From NCBI RefSeq assembly GCF_002979455.1, contig NZ_PCOU01000001.1, positions 124,001-188,000 on the forward strand: DNA of 64,000 nt. The letters run 5' to 3'. Positions within the stretch are counted from its first letter, which is position 1. Each line of letters opens with the position of its first letter. This document shows, one piece after another, positions 54,402 through 63,468 of this stretch. Made by a program: the position numbers and the translations under genes. The notes below the pieces were generated by a model that was not told the DNA's origin, did not search any database, and worked only from the letters and a program-made list of their open reading frames with translations. Origin of the DNA: Chryseobacterium sp. MYb7 (GTDB taxonomy: Bacteria; Bacteroidota; Bacteroidia; Flavobacteriales; Weeksellaceae).

Positions 54402-54409
54402 TATATTTG
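54402..54409 (+). promoter_or_regulatory. -7 box of the FadL-like gene
   Basis: TATATTTG, exact TAnnTTTG, 20 bases before the ATG at 54429. Confidence 0.55.
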
Positions 54410-54428
54410 GGTTATATAATAATAGTCT

Positions 54429-55667
54429 ATGAAAAAAATATTAGTATCAACTGCTTTATTGGCGGGAGTTCTATCTTACGCAGGAGGCTTTAGAGTTTCC
54501 CTGCAGGGGGTAAAACAATTGGCAATGGCGCATACTAGTGCTCATGCCGAAGACGCGAGTGTGACATTTTTTAACCCTGCGGGGATGTCATTTATCCCTT
54601 CCAAACTGAGCGTAGTGGCAGGAGGGTTTGCAGCAAGTAACAAAGTTACTTTTCAAAACTTCAATACTTTACAAAGTGCGGAGACAGATAACCCTGTAGG
54701 AACTCCATTCTATGCCGCGATTACTTATAGACCGATAGAAAAACTTACCGTAGGTCTAAGTGTAACAACGCCTTTTGGAAGTACGATTAAGTGGCCAAAT
54801 GACTGGGAAGGTAAAGAAATGGTTCAGAAATTAGAGTTGAAAAGTTTCTACTTCCAGCCAATGGTTTCTGTAAAACTAGCTCCGTGGGTATCTTTTGGTG
54901 CCAGCTATATCTATGCAAAAGGAGTTGTAGATTGGGATAAAGCAGTAACGCAATTTGGAGGACAGGTAAATATCAATGATAAAAAAGCAAGCGGACACGG
55001 ATATGGTTTTGGTTTCTATTTCAGACCTGATCCGAAATTAGATGTGAGTATTGCCTACCGTTCAGCAATAGATATGAAAGCTAAAAACGGTACAGCTACA
55101 TTCCAGTTCCCATCTCAGTCAATTTATACACAGTTGAAACTGAATGCTGCAGGGCAGGATGGTTTCTCAGCAGTTCTTCCATTGGTTGAAGAATATACAA
55201 TTGGTTTAACGTATAGAGTAACTCCGAAATGGCAGGTTTCGGCAGACTTTAACTACCATGGATGGGAGAGATACAGCAAGCTTACTTTAGATTTCGAGAA
55301 TGCTCCTATTGGAAATAATCCATCGGATCCTACTATTCTTACTAATCCTAAGAACTTTAAAAATTCGAAAACATTCAGATTGGGGACTCAATATGCGTTC
55401 ACTAATATGTTTTACGGACGTTTGGGAGCTTATTATGATGAAGCACCATACACTACAGACAACTTTATTCCAGAAACACCTTCGTATGATACTTATGTGG
55501 TAACAGGAGGGGTAGGTATTAAGCTGAAACAATTCGGAATTGATATTGCCGGAGGATATGCAATGCCTCAATACAGACATGTAGATAATGCTAACTTAGG
55601 TTTCTACGGACAGTCGAAAGCAACAGCATTCTACTTAGGTCTAGGTTTATCTTATAATCCATTTTAA
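54429..55667 (+). CDS. OmpP1/FadL-type outer-membrane transporter
   Basis: 412 aa. Signal peptide cut near SYA (residue 18), and a mature start GGFRVSLQGVKQLAMAHTSAHAEDASVTFFNPAGMSFIP that carries the FadL N-terminal hatch signature (Gly-x-x-x-Ala region and NPAG). The rest alternates as in a 14-stranded barrel and ends YLGLGLSYNPF with a C-terminal Phe typical of outer-membrane proteins. FadL relatives import hydrophobic compounds such as long-chain fatty acids. It is followed after 12 bases by an SGNH hydrolase lipoprotein, so a lipid- or ester-related substrate is likely. Confidence 0.92.
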   Translation: MKKILVSTALLAGVLSYAGGFRVSLQGVKQLAMAHTSAHAEDASVTFFNPAGMSFIPSKLSVVAGGFAASNKVTFQNFNTLQSAETDNPVGTPFYAAITYRPIEKLTVGLSVTTPFGSTIKWPNDWEGKEMVQKLELKSFYFQPMVSVKLAPWVSFGASYIYAKGVVDWDKAVTQFGGQVNINDKKASGHGYGFGFYFRPDPKLDVSIAYRSAIDMKAKNGTATFQFPSQSIYTQLKLNAAGQDGFSAVLPLVEEYTIGLTYRVTPKWQVSADFNYHGWERYSKLTLDFENAPIGNNPSDPTILTNPKNFKNSKTFRLGTQYAFTNMFYGRLGAYYDEAPYTTDNFIPETPSYDTYVVTGGVGIKLKQFGIDIAGGYAMPQYRHVDNANLGFYGQSKATAFYLGLGLSYNPF

Positions 55668-55679
55668 TTTTAGAAGACT

Positions 55680-57242
55680 ATGAAAAAAATTATAATATCG
55701 ACAATTGCAGTTTCTGCACTTCTTTTTACAGTTACAAGCTGTAATACGGATTTCGATACGGATGTGAAAGATATCCAGGTAACAAAAGGTGACGCAGATT
55801 TTACGAAATATATTTCACTGGGAAATTCACTTACTTCGGGATATCGTGACGGAGCTTTGTACAGCAGCGGTCAAAATGAATCTTACCCTAATATGATTGC
55901 AGGACAAATGAAACTTGCAGGGGGAGGAGATTTTAAACTGCCATTGATGCCTAACGATGTAGGAGGATTTAACAATCTTCCGGGATTTCCTGGAAAATTG
56001 AACCTTCAGGTGGTTAATGGATCATTGACTCCAGTGCCAAGTGCTCCGGCAGCAGCGCTAGATGTTCTATCTGGTGGAGGTACTTATAATAATATGGGTG
56101 TACCTGGTGCGAAGTCATTCCACTTGGTGGCACCAGGATATGGTAGCCAGGCAGGTCTTGCTACAGGAACAGCCAACCCTTATTTTGTAAGATTCGCTTC
56201 TTCTGCAACAACAAGTGTGCTGGCTGATGCTATGGCTCAGAAAGCAACATTCTTTTCTCTTTGGATAGGAAATAATGATGTATTATCATATGCTACCAAC
56301 GGAGGAACAAACTCTCAGACGACAGGAGGTGTTACAACGTATACTACTGCTACGGTGCAGTCAGGAAATACAAATCCGACAACTTACAAATCTAATGATA
56401 TTTCAGATCCTGCATTGGTGGCCGGGTCTATTAAGGCAGTTTTAGATGGTCTTAAAAGTGTAGGGACAACAAAAGGTGTTATTGCTAATATCCCTTCTGT
56501 TACTTCCGTTCCTTTTTTTACTACGGTTCCTTACAATCCTTTGACACCTACAACTTTAGGTTCAAATTTAGCAACGCTTAATACAAGCTTGTATGGGCCG
56601 TTGAAGCAGGCACTTACTGCTTTTGGAGCAGGGGATAGAATTAATTTACTTTCTACAACCGGTCCAAGCCCGCTTTTGATCAAAGATGTTGCTCTTACAG
56701 ATTTATCAGCACAGCTTACTGCTGCTTTGACTCCATCTTTGGGGGCTCCAACAGCTGCCGCTTTCGGACAGATCTTTGGACAAGCAAGACAGGCTACAGC
56801 AGATGATTATATTTTACTTACTACAAGTTCTGTGATTGGAAGTACTGCAGCAGGAGTTCCGGCTCCGGTAAATATCTATGGTATTTCTTACCCATTACAA
56901 AACCAACATGTATTAACAAAAACAGAAGCTGGCTATGTACAAACAGCTACAACAGCATATAATGCCTCTATCAAATCACTTGCTGACTCTTATGGATTAG
57001 CTTTTGTGGATGCAAGCGCTAAAATGCTGGAGCTTAACGGGCAATCCGGTATTTCATTTGACGGAGTAAAATATACTGCGAAATTCGTAACAGGAGGAGC
57101 CTTCTCATTAGATGGAGTTCACCTTACAGGACGTGGATATGGTATTGTAGCGAATGAATTTATTAAGTCTATTAATGCTAAATATAAGTCTACACTTCCA
57201 CAGGTAGATCCGAACAAATATTCAGGAGTTAAATTCCCTTAA
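55680..57242 (+). CDS. SGNH/GDSL-type hydrolase lipoprotein
   Basis: 520 aa. Lipoprotein signal with TVTSC (Cys near 21). Block I reads YISLGNSLTSGYRDG near residue 44, with the catalytic Ser in GNS instead of the usual GDS. Block III is WIGNNDVLSY near 195 and block V DGVHLTGRGYGIVANEF near 480 provides the Asp-His pair. Between III and V there is a long Thr/Gly/Ala-rich insert. It probably hydrolyses an ester at the outer membrane next to the FadL-like porin. Substrate unknown. Confidence 0.85.
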   Translation: MKKIIISTIAVSALLFTVTSCNTDFDTDVKDIQVTKGDADFTKYISLGNSLTSGYRDGALYSSGQNESYPNMIAGQMKLAGGGDFKLPLMPNDVGGFNNLPGFPGKLNLQVVNGSLTPVPSAPAAALDVLSGGGTYNNMGVPGAKSFHLVAPGYGSQAGLATGTANPYFVRFASSATTSVLADAMAQKATFFSLWIGNNDVLSYATNGGTNSQTTGGVTTYTTATVQSGNTNPTTYKSNDISDPALVAGSIKAVLDGLKSVGTTKGVIANIPSVTSVPFFTTVPYNPLTPTTLGSNLATLNTSLYGPLKQALTAFGAGDRINLLSTTGPSPLLIKDVALTDLSAQLTAALTPSLGAPTAAAFGQIFGQARQATADDYILLTTSSVIGSTAAGVPAPVNIYGISYPLQNQHVLTKTEAGYVQTATTAYNASIKSLADSYGLAFVDASAKMLELNGQSGISFDGVKYTAKFVTGGAFSLDGVHLTGRGYGIVANEFIKSINAKYKSTLPQVDPNKYSGVKFP

Positions 57243-57265
57243 TAATTGATAAAATAAAAACTTAG

Positions 57266-57297
57266 AAACCACAGGAGTAATTCTTGTGGTTTTTTTT
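57266..57297 (+). terminator. Terminator after the SGNH hydrolase gene
   Basis: Stem AAACCACAGGA / TCTTGTGGTTT with one G-U pair and a run of T that runs into the prs promoter. Confidence 0.8.
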
Positions 57298-57305
57298 TAA
57301 ATTTG
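57298..57305 (+). promoter_or_regulatory. -7 box of prs-rplY
   Basis: TAAATTTG, exact match, 22 bases before the prs ATG, directly after the preceding terminator. Confidence 0.6.
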
Positions 57306-57327
57306 CAAAATCTTTTAAAAAGTAAAA

Positions 57328-58266
57328 ATGGCCGATCAGTTAAGTTATCTATTTTGTACAAGAACCAGCAGGGACTTGGCAGAGAAAATTGCCCAGAATT
57401 ATGGGAAAGAATTAGGAAAAATCAACTTTCAGGAGTTCAGTGACGGGGAATTTGAGCCTGTTTTGGACGAATCCGTAAGAGGAGGAAGAGTTTTCCTGAT
57501 TGGATCTACATTCCCTCCTGCAGACAATCTTTTGGAACTCCTTCTAATGATTGATGCAGCGAAAAGAGCTTCTGCAAAGAGCATTACCGTAGTAATTCCT
57601 TACTTCGGACTTGCCAGACAGGACAGAAAAGACAAACCGAGAGCGCCGATCGGTGCTAAGTTAGTTGCTAACCTTCTTACTGCAGCAGGAGCAACAAGAG
57701 TAATGACAATGGATCTTCATGCAGACCAGATTCAGGGATTCTTCGAAATTCCGGTAGATCACCTGTATGCTTCTTCTATTTTTGTAGATTATATCAGGTC
57801 TTTAAATCTTGATAATCTTACCATTGCTTCTCCGGATATGGGAGGTGCAAAAAGAGCGAAAAACTATGCTGGCCACCTTGGTGCTGAAGTAGTAATTGCT
57901 TATAAGGAAAGAAAGAAAGCTAATGTTGTAGAGGAAATGTTCCTTATCGGAGATGTGACAGGTAAAAACGTAATCCTTATTGATGATATGATTGATACTG
58001 CAGGTACACTTTGTAAAGCAGCTGATATTTTAATTGAAAAAGGAGCGAAAACGGTAAGAGCTATGGCTACTCACGGAGTGCTTTCAGGCAAGGCTTACGA
58101 GAATATTGAGAACTCAAAACTCTTGGAAGTTATTGTAACTGACTCAATTCCTGTTAAAAATAATTTGTCATCTAAAATAAAAGTGCTATCTTGCGCCCCA
58201 TTATTTGCAGATGTTATGACAATGGTTCATGAACACAAATCAATTAGTAGTAAATTTGTTATTTAA
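57328..58266 (+). CDS. prs: Ribose-phosphate pyrophosphokinase (PRPP synthetase)
   Basis: 312 aa, normal length. Makes PRPP from ribose-5-phosphate and ATP for nucleotide, His and Trp synthesis. Blocks: EFSDGEFEPVLDESVRG near residue 35, YFGLARQDRKDKPRAPIGAK near 93, TMDLHADQIQGFF near 128, the catalytic Lys/Arg flexible loop and IDDMIDTAGTLC near 215 (PRPP loop). It is followed by rplY after 55 bases; the prs-rplY pairing is common. Confidence 0.96.
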   Translation: MADQLSYLFCTRTSRDLAEKIAQNYGKELGKINFQEFSDGEFEPVLDESVRGGRVFLIGSTFPPADNLLELLLMIDAAKRASAKSITVVIPYFGLARQDRKDKPRAPIGAKLVANLLTAAGATRVMTMDLHADQIQGFFEIPVDHLYASSIFVDYIRSLNLDNLTIASPDMGGAKRAKNYAGHLGAEVVIAYKERKKANVVEEMFLIGDVTGKNVILIDDMIDTAGTLCKAADILIEKGAKTVRAMATHGVLSGKAYENIENSKLLEVIVTDSIPVKNNLSSKIKVLSCAPLFADVMTMVHEHKSISSKFVI

Positions 58267-58321
58267 TTGATTTTAAGCAGATTGCAAATTAAAAACAAAA
58301 TAATTTTTTAAATTTTTATAA

Positions 58322-58969
58322 ATGAAATCTATTACAATTCAAGGTACAAAAAGAGAAAACGTGGGCAAAAAGTCTACAAAAGCTTTACGTGATGCTGAAT
58401 TAGTTCCTTGTGTTGTTTATGGAGGTGAAGCACCTTTGAACTTCTCTGCTGAAGAGAGAGCTTTCAAAGGATTAGTATACACTCCTGAAGCACACACGGT
58501 ATCTATTGAAGTTGACGGAAAAACAATTCCAGCTGTTCTTCAGGATATTCAGTTTCACCCAATTACGGACAAAATTCTTCACATCGACTTCTATCAATTA
58601 TCTGACGATAAGCCAGTTATCATGGAGGTTCCTGTAAGAATTACTGGACGTTCTAAAGGTGTTGTTGCTGGTGGTGTTTTACGTCAGTCTTTCAGAAAAC
58701 TAAAAGTAAAAGCTATCCCTGCTAACCTACCTGACGAAATCGTTGTGGATGTTACTCCATTAAGAATTGGTAACAAACTTTACATCGGTGGTATCAAAAC
58801 AGAAGGTTATTCTTTCGTACATCCAGACAATGCAGTAGTAGTTGCTGTTAAGATGTCTAGAAATGCAATGAAAGGAGGTGCAGCTGCAATGGATGATGAA
58901 GATGAAGAAGAAGTTGCAACTGAAGAAGGAGCAGCTCCTGAAGCTGCAGCAGAAACTGCAGCAGAATAA
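58322..58969 (+). CDS. rplY: 50S ribosomal protein L25 / Ctc
   Basis: 215 aa, the long Ctc-type L25 with an N-terminal 5S-rRNA-binding domain (about 1-90; [28 protein letters not shown] near the start, [17 protein letters not shown] near 80) and a C-terminal TL5-like domain (about 95-180). The last 30 residues are acidic and Ala-rich, as in many Bacteroidota orthologues. The hairpin at 58992 ends the prs-rplY unit. Confidence 0.95.
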   Translation: MKSITIQGTKRENVGKKSTKALRDAELVPCVVYGGEAPLNFSAEERAFKGLVYTPEAHTVSIEVDGKTIPAVLQDIQFHPITDKILHIDFYQLSDDKPVIMEVPVRITGRSKGVVAGGVLRQSFRKLKVKAIPANLPDEIVVDVTPLRIGNKLYIGGIKTEGYSFVHPDNAVVVAVKMSRNAMKGGAAAMDDEDEEEVATEEGAAPEAAAETAAE

Positions 58970-58991
58970 GAATTGCTTATTTAAACAATAT

Positions 58992-59021
58992 AAAACCTAT
59001 CAATTTATTGGTAGGTTTTTT
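58992..59021 (+). terminator. Terminator after rplY
   Basis: Stem AAAACCTATCAA / TTGGTAGGTTTT with one U-G pair and a T run. Confidence 0.85.
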
Positions 59022-59039
59022 TGTTTGATAAAGATAAAT

Positions 59040-59150
59040 AACAATTTGCCCTTTACTATTCTTACCTCATATACTATCCTTACTATACACTATCGAATAT
59101 TTCTATCAACTGATAACTATCACCTCCTTATCTCATACTTCCTTTCGGAA
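59040..59150. repeat. Degenerate low-complexity spacer before sufS
   Basis: Pyrimidine-biased variants of TTACTAT / ACTATC / CTCATA are repeated on the plus strand over about 110 bases. No reading frame. It resembles the degenerate spacers at 9680-9735 and 23917-23997. Confidence 0.35.
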
Positions 59151-59159
59151 AAAAAGCCG

Positions 59160-59167
59160 TAAATTTG
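59160..59167 (+). promoter_or_regulatory. -7 box of sufS
   Basis: TAAATTTG, exact match, 42 bases before the ATG. Confidence 0.55.
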
Positions 59168-59209
59168 AAGAGTTCTAAATAAGGACGGTTTAATTTAAAA
59201 AATAAATAA

Positions 59210-60430
59210 ATGTTTGACATTCAGGAAATAAGACGCCAGTTTTCTATATTGGACAGAGAAGTGAACGGTAAGCCTTTGGTTTATCTGGATAATGCAGCTA
59301 CCTCCCAAAAACCAAATTCAGTTTTGGAAGTCTGTCACGCATATTATACAGAACTTAATGCTAATGTTCACAGAGGAATTCATACCCTAAGCCAGCTGGC
59401 AACAGAGGAAATGGAGCTTTCAAGAAGAAAAATCCAGAAATTCATCAATGCCGAGCATGATTTTGAAGTTATTTTTACAAAAGGAACAACAGAAGGACTG
59501 AACCTTATCGCTTATATTTTAACACAGAAACTCCAGAAAGATGATGAGATCATTATTTCCTATCTGGAGCACCATTCTAATATTGTTCCGTGGCAGATGC
59601 TTTGCGAAAGAACAGGGGCAAAACTTCGTGTGATCCCGATTGATGAAAACGGAATTCTTCAGATGGATCATTTTGATCAGTTTTTAAGTGAAAAAACAAA
59701 GGTTGTTTCTGTTAATCAGGTTTCCAATGCATTAGGAATTGTAAACCCTATTGAGGAGATTATTGCTAAAACAAGAAAAAATACTGATGCTTACGTTGTA
59801 ATAGACGGTGCTCAGTCTGCTCCGCATTTCAATATTGATGTTCAGAAACTGGATTGTGATTTCTTTGTATTCTCAGGCCATAAAATGTATGCTCCGATGG
59901 GAACAGGTATCTTATATGGAAAACGTGAAATATTAGAAGCTTTACCACCATTTCATGGAGGAGGGGAGATGATTGCTACCTGTTCTTTCGAAGGAACTAC
60001 TTATGCAGGTCTTCCATTTAAATATGAAGCTGGAACACCCAATGTAGGAGGAAATATTGCTTTAGGTGCAGCTGTTGATTTCATGAATAAAGTAGGTCAT
60101 GCCAATATTCAGAATCATGAAAATGCGTTGCTGGAGTATGCTCAAAGACAACTTCTGGAAATTGAAGGGATTAAAATTTATGGTGAAAAAGCAAAAAGAA
60201 CCGGTGTTGTTTCCTTTAATTTAGAGGGAGTGGGAATTGCTTCTGACGTAGGGATGATTCTTGATAAAATGGGTATCGCTGTAAGAACAGGACATCATTG
60301 TACACAACCTATTATGAACTTCTTTAATATTGCAGGAACTGTAAGGGCAAGTTTTGCAGTGTATAATACCTTCGAAGAAATTGATATTTTGGTGGAAGGA
60401 GTTAAGAAAGCACAAAGAATGTTGAGCTAA
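59210..60430 (+). CDS. sufS: Cysteine desulfurase SufS
   Basis: 406 aa PLP enzyme that takes sulfur from cysteine for the SufBCD scaffold. VYLDNAATSQKP near residue 24, NVHRGIHTLSQLAT near 51, YLEHHSNIVPWQ near 121, the PLP Lys in VFSGHKMYAPMGTG near 226 and the persulfide Cys in RTGHHCTQPIM near 364. It is set apart from sufABCD by 35 kb and transcribed on its own from an exact -7 box, with a hairpin terminator behind it. Confidence 0.96.
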   Translation: MFDIQEIRRQFSILDREVNGKPLVYLDNAATSQKPNSVLEVCHAYYTELNANVHRGIHTLSQLATEEMELSRRKIQKFINAEHDFEVIFTKGTTEGLNLIAYILTQKLQKDDEIIISYLEHHSNIVPWQMLCERTGAKLRVIPIDENGILQMDHFDQFLSEKTKVVSVNQVSNALGIVNPIEEIIAKTRKNTDAYVVIDGAQSAPHFNIDVQKLDCDFFVFSGHKMYAPMGTGILYGKREILEALPPFHGGGEMIATCSFEGTTYAGLPFKYEAGTPNVGGNIALGAAVDFMNKVGHANIQNHENALLEYAQRQLLEIEGIKIYGEKAKRTGVVSFNLEGVGIASDVGMILDKMGIAVRTGHHCTQPIMNFFNIAGTVRASFAVYNTFEEIDILVEGVKKAQRMLS

Positions 60431-60460
60431 TTAATGCGAAATTCTTTATATTATAAATTA

Positions 60461-60482
60461 AAAGCAGCCATTGGGCTGCTTT
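60461..60482. terminator. Bidirectional terminator between sufS and the small peptide gene
   Basis: Perfect stem AAAGCAGCC / GGCTGCTTT, loop ATTG, T run on both sides. Confidence 0.85.
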
Positions 60483-60487
60483 TTTTG

Positions 60488-60613
60488 TTAATCCATGGGA
60501 ACACAATAGCACCGGCCATCAATAATAACCTGATAATATCCGATAGCACATTCCAGGCAAATTTCTCCTCCGGCTACAATGGTTTTCAATTTTTCTTTGT
60601 TTAATTTTTTCAT
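60488..60613 (-). CDS. Bacteriocin-like GG-leader peptide, four Cys
   Basis: 41 aa, read directly from the minus strand. The leader MKKLNKEKLKTIVAGG ends in a double Gly at 15-16, the cleavage signal of peptidase-containing ABC exporters. The predicted 25-residue core EICLECAIGYYQVIIDGRCY plus CVPMD contains Cys at 19, 22, 35 and 37. An exact -7 box (TATATTTG) lies 26-33 bases upstream of the ATG and a terminator follows, so it is a complete single-gene unit. It resembles the short 'bacteriocin-like' peptides frequent in Chryseobacterium. No exporter or modifying enzyme is in this window; antimicrobial activity is inference. Confidence 0.75.
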   Translation of the reverse strand: MKKLNKEKLKTIVAGGEICLECAIGYYQVIIDGRCYCVPMD

Positions 60614-60638
60614 AATAATGATTTAAAGTGTTCGTAAT

Positions 60639-60646
60639 CAAATATA
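60639..60646 (-). promoter_or_regulatory. -7 box of the GG-leader peptide gene
   Basis: TATATTTG on the minus strand, exact TAnnTTTG, 26 bases before the ATG. Confidence 0.55.
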
Positions 60647-60689
60647 AAGAAATAAATAAAAGATCGTTAGAAAATTATTGATCATAAAA

Positions 60690-60716
60690 AAGCCCTGTTT
60701 TTTAATAACAGGGCTT
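60690..60716 (-). terminator. Terminator of the hem operon
   Basis: Perfect stem AAGCCCTGTT / AACAGGGCTT, loop of 7, six T on the minus strand. Confidence 0.85.
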
Positions 60717-60740
60717 GTATGTTTTCTTAAGAGAATAATC

Positions 60741-61772
60741 TTATAAATTCGGTTTCCAGTCAACCACTGCTCTGATGAATGCCTCAGCATTTTCAACAGG
60801 AACATTCGGTAGAATTCCGTGGCCTAAGTTGGCGATATATCTGTCTTTTCCGAAACGGTTGATCATTTCATTCACCATCTTCTTAATTGTTTCAGGAGTG
60901 GAGTGAAGTCTTGCAGGATCAAAGTTACCCTGTAAAGTCATTGTATGGTTTGTAAGTGTTCTTGCAAATTCCGGCTTAATAGTCCAGTCTACACCAAGAG
61001 CAGAAGCTTTAGACATCGTCATATCTTCCAATGCAAACCAACATCCTTTTCCGAATACCACCACATGAGTAAGCGGGCTTAATGCCTCAACAATCTGGTT
61101 GATATACTGCCATGAGAATTCCTGATAATCTGTAGGAGAAAGCATTCCTCCCCAAGAATCAAAAACCTGTACTGCAGAAACACCCTTTTCTACTTTTCTC
61201 TTTAAATAAGCAATCGTAGTATCTGTGATTTTCTGTAATAACAAATGAGCTGCCTCAGGCTGTTGGAAACAGAAAGATTTTGCAATATCAAATGCTTTGC
61301 TTCCTTTTCCTTCCACACAATAGCAAAGAATAGTCCATGGAGAACCGGCAAAGCCTATCAATGGAATATCATTGTCCAGTTTCTGAAGAGTAAGTTCAAT
61401 AGCATCAAAAACGTATCCTAAAGTATCATTCACATCCGGAGTTTCAATATTCTGAACCTGCTCCATTGTTCTGATAGGAGTATCTAACCATGGACCTACA
61501 GATTCTTTCATCTTGAAATCAATTCCCATAGCCTGTGGAACTACCAGGATATCAGAAAACAGAATCGCTGCATCCAAAGGAAATCTGCGGATAGGCTGTA
61601 GAGTAATCTCAGCTGCAAGCTCAGGAGTCTGACATCTTGTAAAGAAATCATACTGATCTCTTAAAGCAATGAATTCCGGCAGATATCTTCCAGCCTGCCT
61701 CATCATCCAGACAGGAGGTCTTTCAACGGTTTCTCCGCGAAGTGCTTTTAAATATAGGTCGTTTTTTATCAT
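60741..61772 (-). CDS. hemE: Uroporphyrinogen decarboxylase
   Basis: 343 aa, normal length. Converts uroporphyrinogen III to coproporphyrinogen III. Signature [17 protein letters not shown] near residue 18, [12 protein letters not shown] near 70, [15 protein letters not shown] near 140, [10 protein letters not shown] near 203 and [15 protein letters not shown] near 315. Last gene of the hemACDE series, 46 bases after hemD, with a terminator behind. Confidence 0.97.
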   Translation of the reverse strand: MIKNDLYLKALRGETVERPPVWMMRQAGRYLPEFIALRDQYDFFTRCQTPELAAEITLQPIRRFPLDAAILFSDILVVPQAMGIDFKMKESVGPWLDTPIRTMEQVQNIETPDVNDTLGYVFDAIELTLQKLDNDIPLIGFAGSPWTILCYCVEGKGSKAFDIAKSFCFQQPEAAHLLLQKITDTTIAYLKRKVEKGVSAVQVFDSWGGMLSPTDYQEFSWQYINQIVEALSPLTHVVVFGKGCWFALEDMTMSKASALGVDWTIKPEFARTLTNHTMTLQGNFDPARLHSTPETIKKMVNEMINRFGKDRYIANLGHGILPNVPVENAEAFIRAVVDWKPNL

Positions 61773-61818
61773 AATCTATTTAAACTAATATTACCGCTAA
61801 TATTCGGTAACAGATATT

Positions 61819-62502
61819 CTAAATTCTACTTCTTATTTCTCTTCTTATCAGTTCAAAGATAGAAGTCAGTGTATTTTCTTCAGAAGTAAAAATGTCTTCC
61901 TGGGTATAATTTCTCAACTCTCCGGAAGTCGTTTCGCCAATTGAAAAAAGCTTCATACCCTCCAGAGAATTTCGCCTTGCAAAACTACGAACTCCGCTCG
62001 GACTAAAAAATACTGCGGCATGATATTTTTCATTTATTACAGGATGAGTTTCCTCAGTATTGTATATCGTAACTTTTTTGTATTTAATGTTTTGTAAAGG
62101 AAGCTGCTTATCCAGAACATTGATGGCAAGATTACCGCAAAAATGAAGAAACTGCTCGTGCTGGCAATTCCCGATAATGAATCTGGAAAGGGTCTCAGCA
62201 TTTTTCAATACTTTAAAAGTTCCGAAGCCATGCTTTCTCAGTTCTCTCTTCGTTTTTTCACCTACACAATAGATCTTGTTGTAATTTTTGGCGGTAAAAT
62301 TTTCATTGGGCTTAAATCTGTTTTTGAAAAATAAAATAACTCCATTCGCACTGGTGAAGATCAAAGAATAATTTTTCAGATCAAAAGGGCTGATCATAAT
62401 AGGTTTGGTCTTAATTACCTCCACACAGTCAGCCAAAATATCCTCTCCTAATTCTTTGGATATAATCATTTGGTCTATATTTTTGGTAAATAAGATTTTC
62501 AT
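61819..62502 (-). CDS. hemD: Uroporphyrinogen-III synthase
   Basis: 227 aa, a divergent family as is usual for HemD. Two Rossmann-like lobes are suggested by LIFTSANGVILFFKNRF near residue 48, YCVGEKTKRELRKHGF near 75, FLHFCGNLAI near 117, AAVFFSPSGVRSF near 160 and FSIGETTSGELRNY near 185. It closes hydroxymethylbilane to uroporphyrinogen III. Placement between hemC and hemE supports the call. 57 bases separate it from hemC. Confidence 0.9.
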   Translation of the reverse strand: MKILFTKNIDQMIISKELGEDILADCVEVIKTKPIMISPFDLKNYSLIFTSANGVILFFKNRFKPNENFTAKNYNKIYCVGEKTKRELRKHGFGTFKVLKNAETLSRFIIGNCQHEQFLHFCGNLAINVLDKQLPLQNIKYKKVTIYNTEETHPVINEKYHAAVFFSPSGVRSFARRNSLEGMKLFSIGETTSGELRNYTQEDIFTSEENTLTSIFELIRREIRSRI

Positions 62503-62559
62503 GTCTGTAAAATTAAGAAGATGAAAAAGAATGGCTAAAAGAATTTACAATCTGAAATA

Positions 62560-63468
62560 TCAGATCTGGCTTTTGATTTCTGCCATTAATTCTTTTCCAC
62601 CGTTTTCAAGAACGACTTTGGCAAACTTTTCTCCAAAATTTTCGGTTGGAGTATAGTCAAAGTTTTCATCCACAGCAATACAGTTTTTCCCATCCAAAGA
62701 GCAAAGTGCAGCCTTGAAACGGATCTGATCTCCGATGATTTCTGCGTAAGCCCCAATCGGTGCTGTACAGCCTCCTTCTAGAGTGCTCAGGAAGTTTCTT
62801 TCAATTTCTACACAGATTTGTGTCTGCTTGTGGTTAATCTGGCTTACAATCTCATTGATCTCCGGCTTGCCGGTATGTCCAGCTACGGAAATTACGCCTT
62901 GAGATGGAGCGCAAATCATTAATGGAAGCATTTCATAATCAATTTCCATTTTCATTCTTTTGATTCCTGCCAAAGATAAAATGGTAGCATCAAAATCTCC
63001 ATCTTCCAGTTTTTGAAGTCTGGTCTGAATATTTCCGCGAATATCCGAAAAATCAGTAGTCGGATAATTTCTCAGCCAGAAAGCTCTTCTTCTCAAACTG
63101 CTGGTAGCAAGTTTAAGCTCATGGAATTCTTTATTCCTTGCAGATTCTTTTCTGATCAGAATGTCCTGTGGATAATCTCTTTCCAGATAAGCGACCATCT
63201 CAATATTTTGAGGCAATTGAGTAGGAACATCTTTTAAAGAATGTACGGCAATATCAATCTCATCATTCAATAGAGCAATATCAAGGTCTCTTGTGAAAAC
63301 CCCGGTAATTCCTAAAGAATAGAGTGGTTGATTAAGGTTCTTATCGCCAGAAGAAACGATAGGAACAATTTCCGTTAAATAATTGTTGTTCTGAAGGTGC
63401 CTCGCAACCTCTCTAGCCTGCCAAAGTGCAAGTGCGGAATTTCTCGTTCCGATTCTAATGCTTTTCAT
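62560..63468 (-). CDS. hemC: Hydroxymethylbilane synthase (porphobilinogen deaminase)
   Basis: 302 aa from the ATG at 63468 (MKSIRIGTRNSALALWQA). A longer frame begins 8 codons upstream but lies inside hemA. The 14-base overlap with hemA suggests coupled translation. Blocks: AVHSLKDVPTQLP near 75, TSSLRRRAFWLRNYP near 126, DIRGNIQTRLQKL near 146 and the dipyrromethane-binding Cys in EGGCTAPIGAYAE near 235. Links four porphobilinogen units into hydroxymethylbilane. Confidence 0.96.
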   Translation of the reverse strand: MKSIRIGTRNSALALWQAREVARHLQNNNYLTEIVPIVSSGDKNLNQPLYSLGITGVFTRDLDIALLNDEIDIAVHSLKDVPTQLPQNIEMVAYLERDYPQDILIRKESARNKEFHELKLATSSLRRRAFWLRNYPTTDFSDIRGNIQTRLQKLEDGDFDATILSLAGIKRMKMEIDYEMLPLMICAPSQGVISVAGHTGKPEINEIVSQINHKQTQICVEIERNFLSTLEGGCTAPIGAYAEIIGDQIRFKAALCSLDGKNCIAVDENFDYTPTENFGEKFAKVVLENGGKELMAEIKSQI

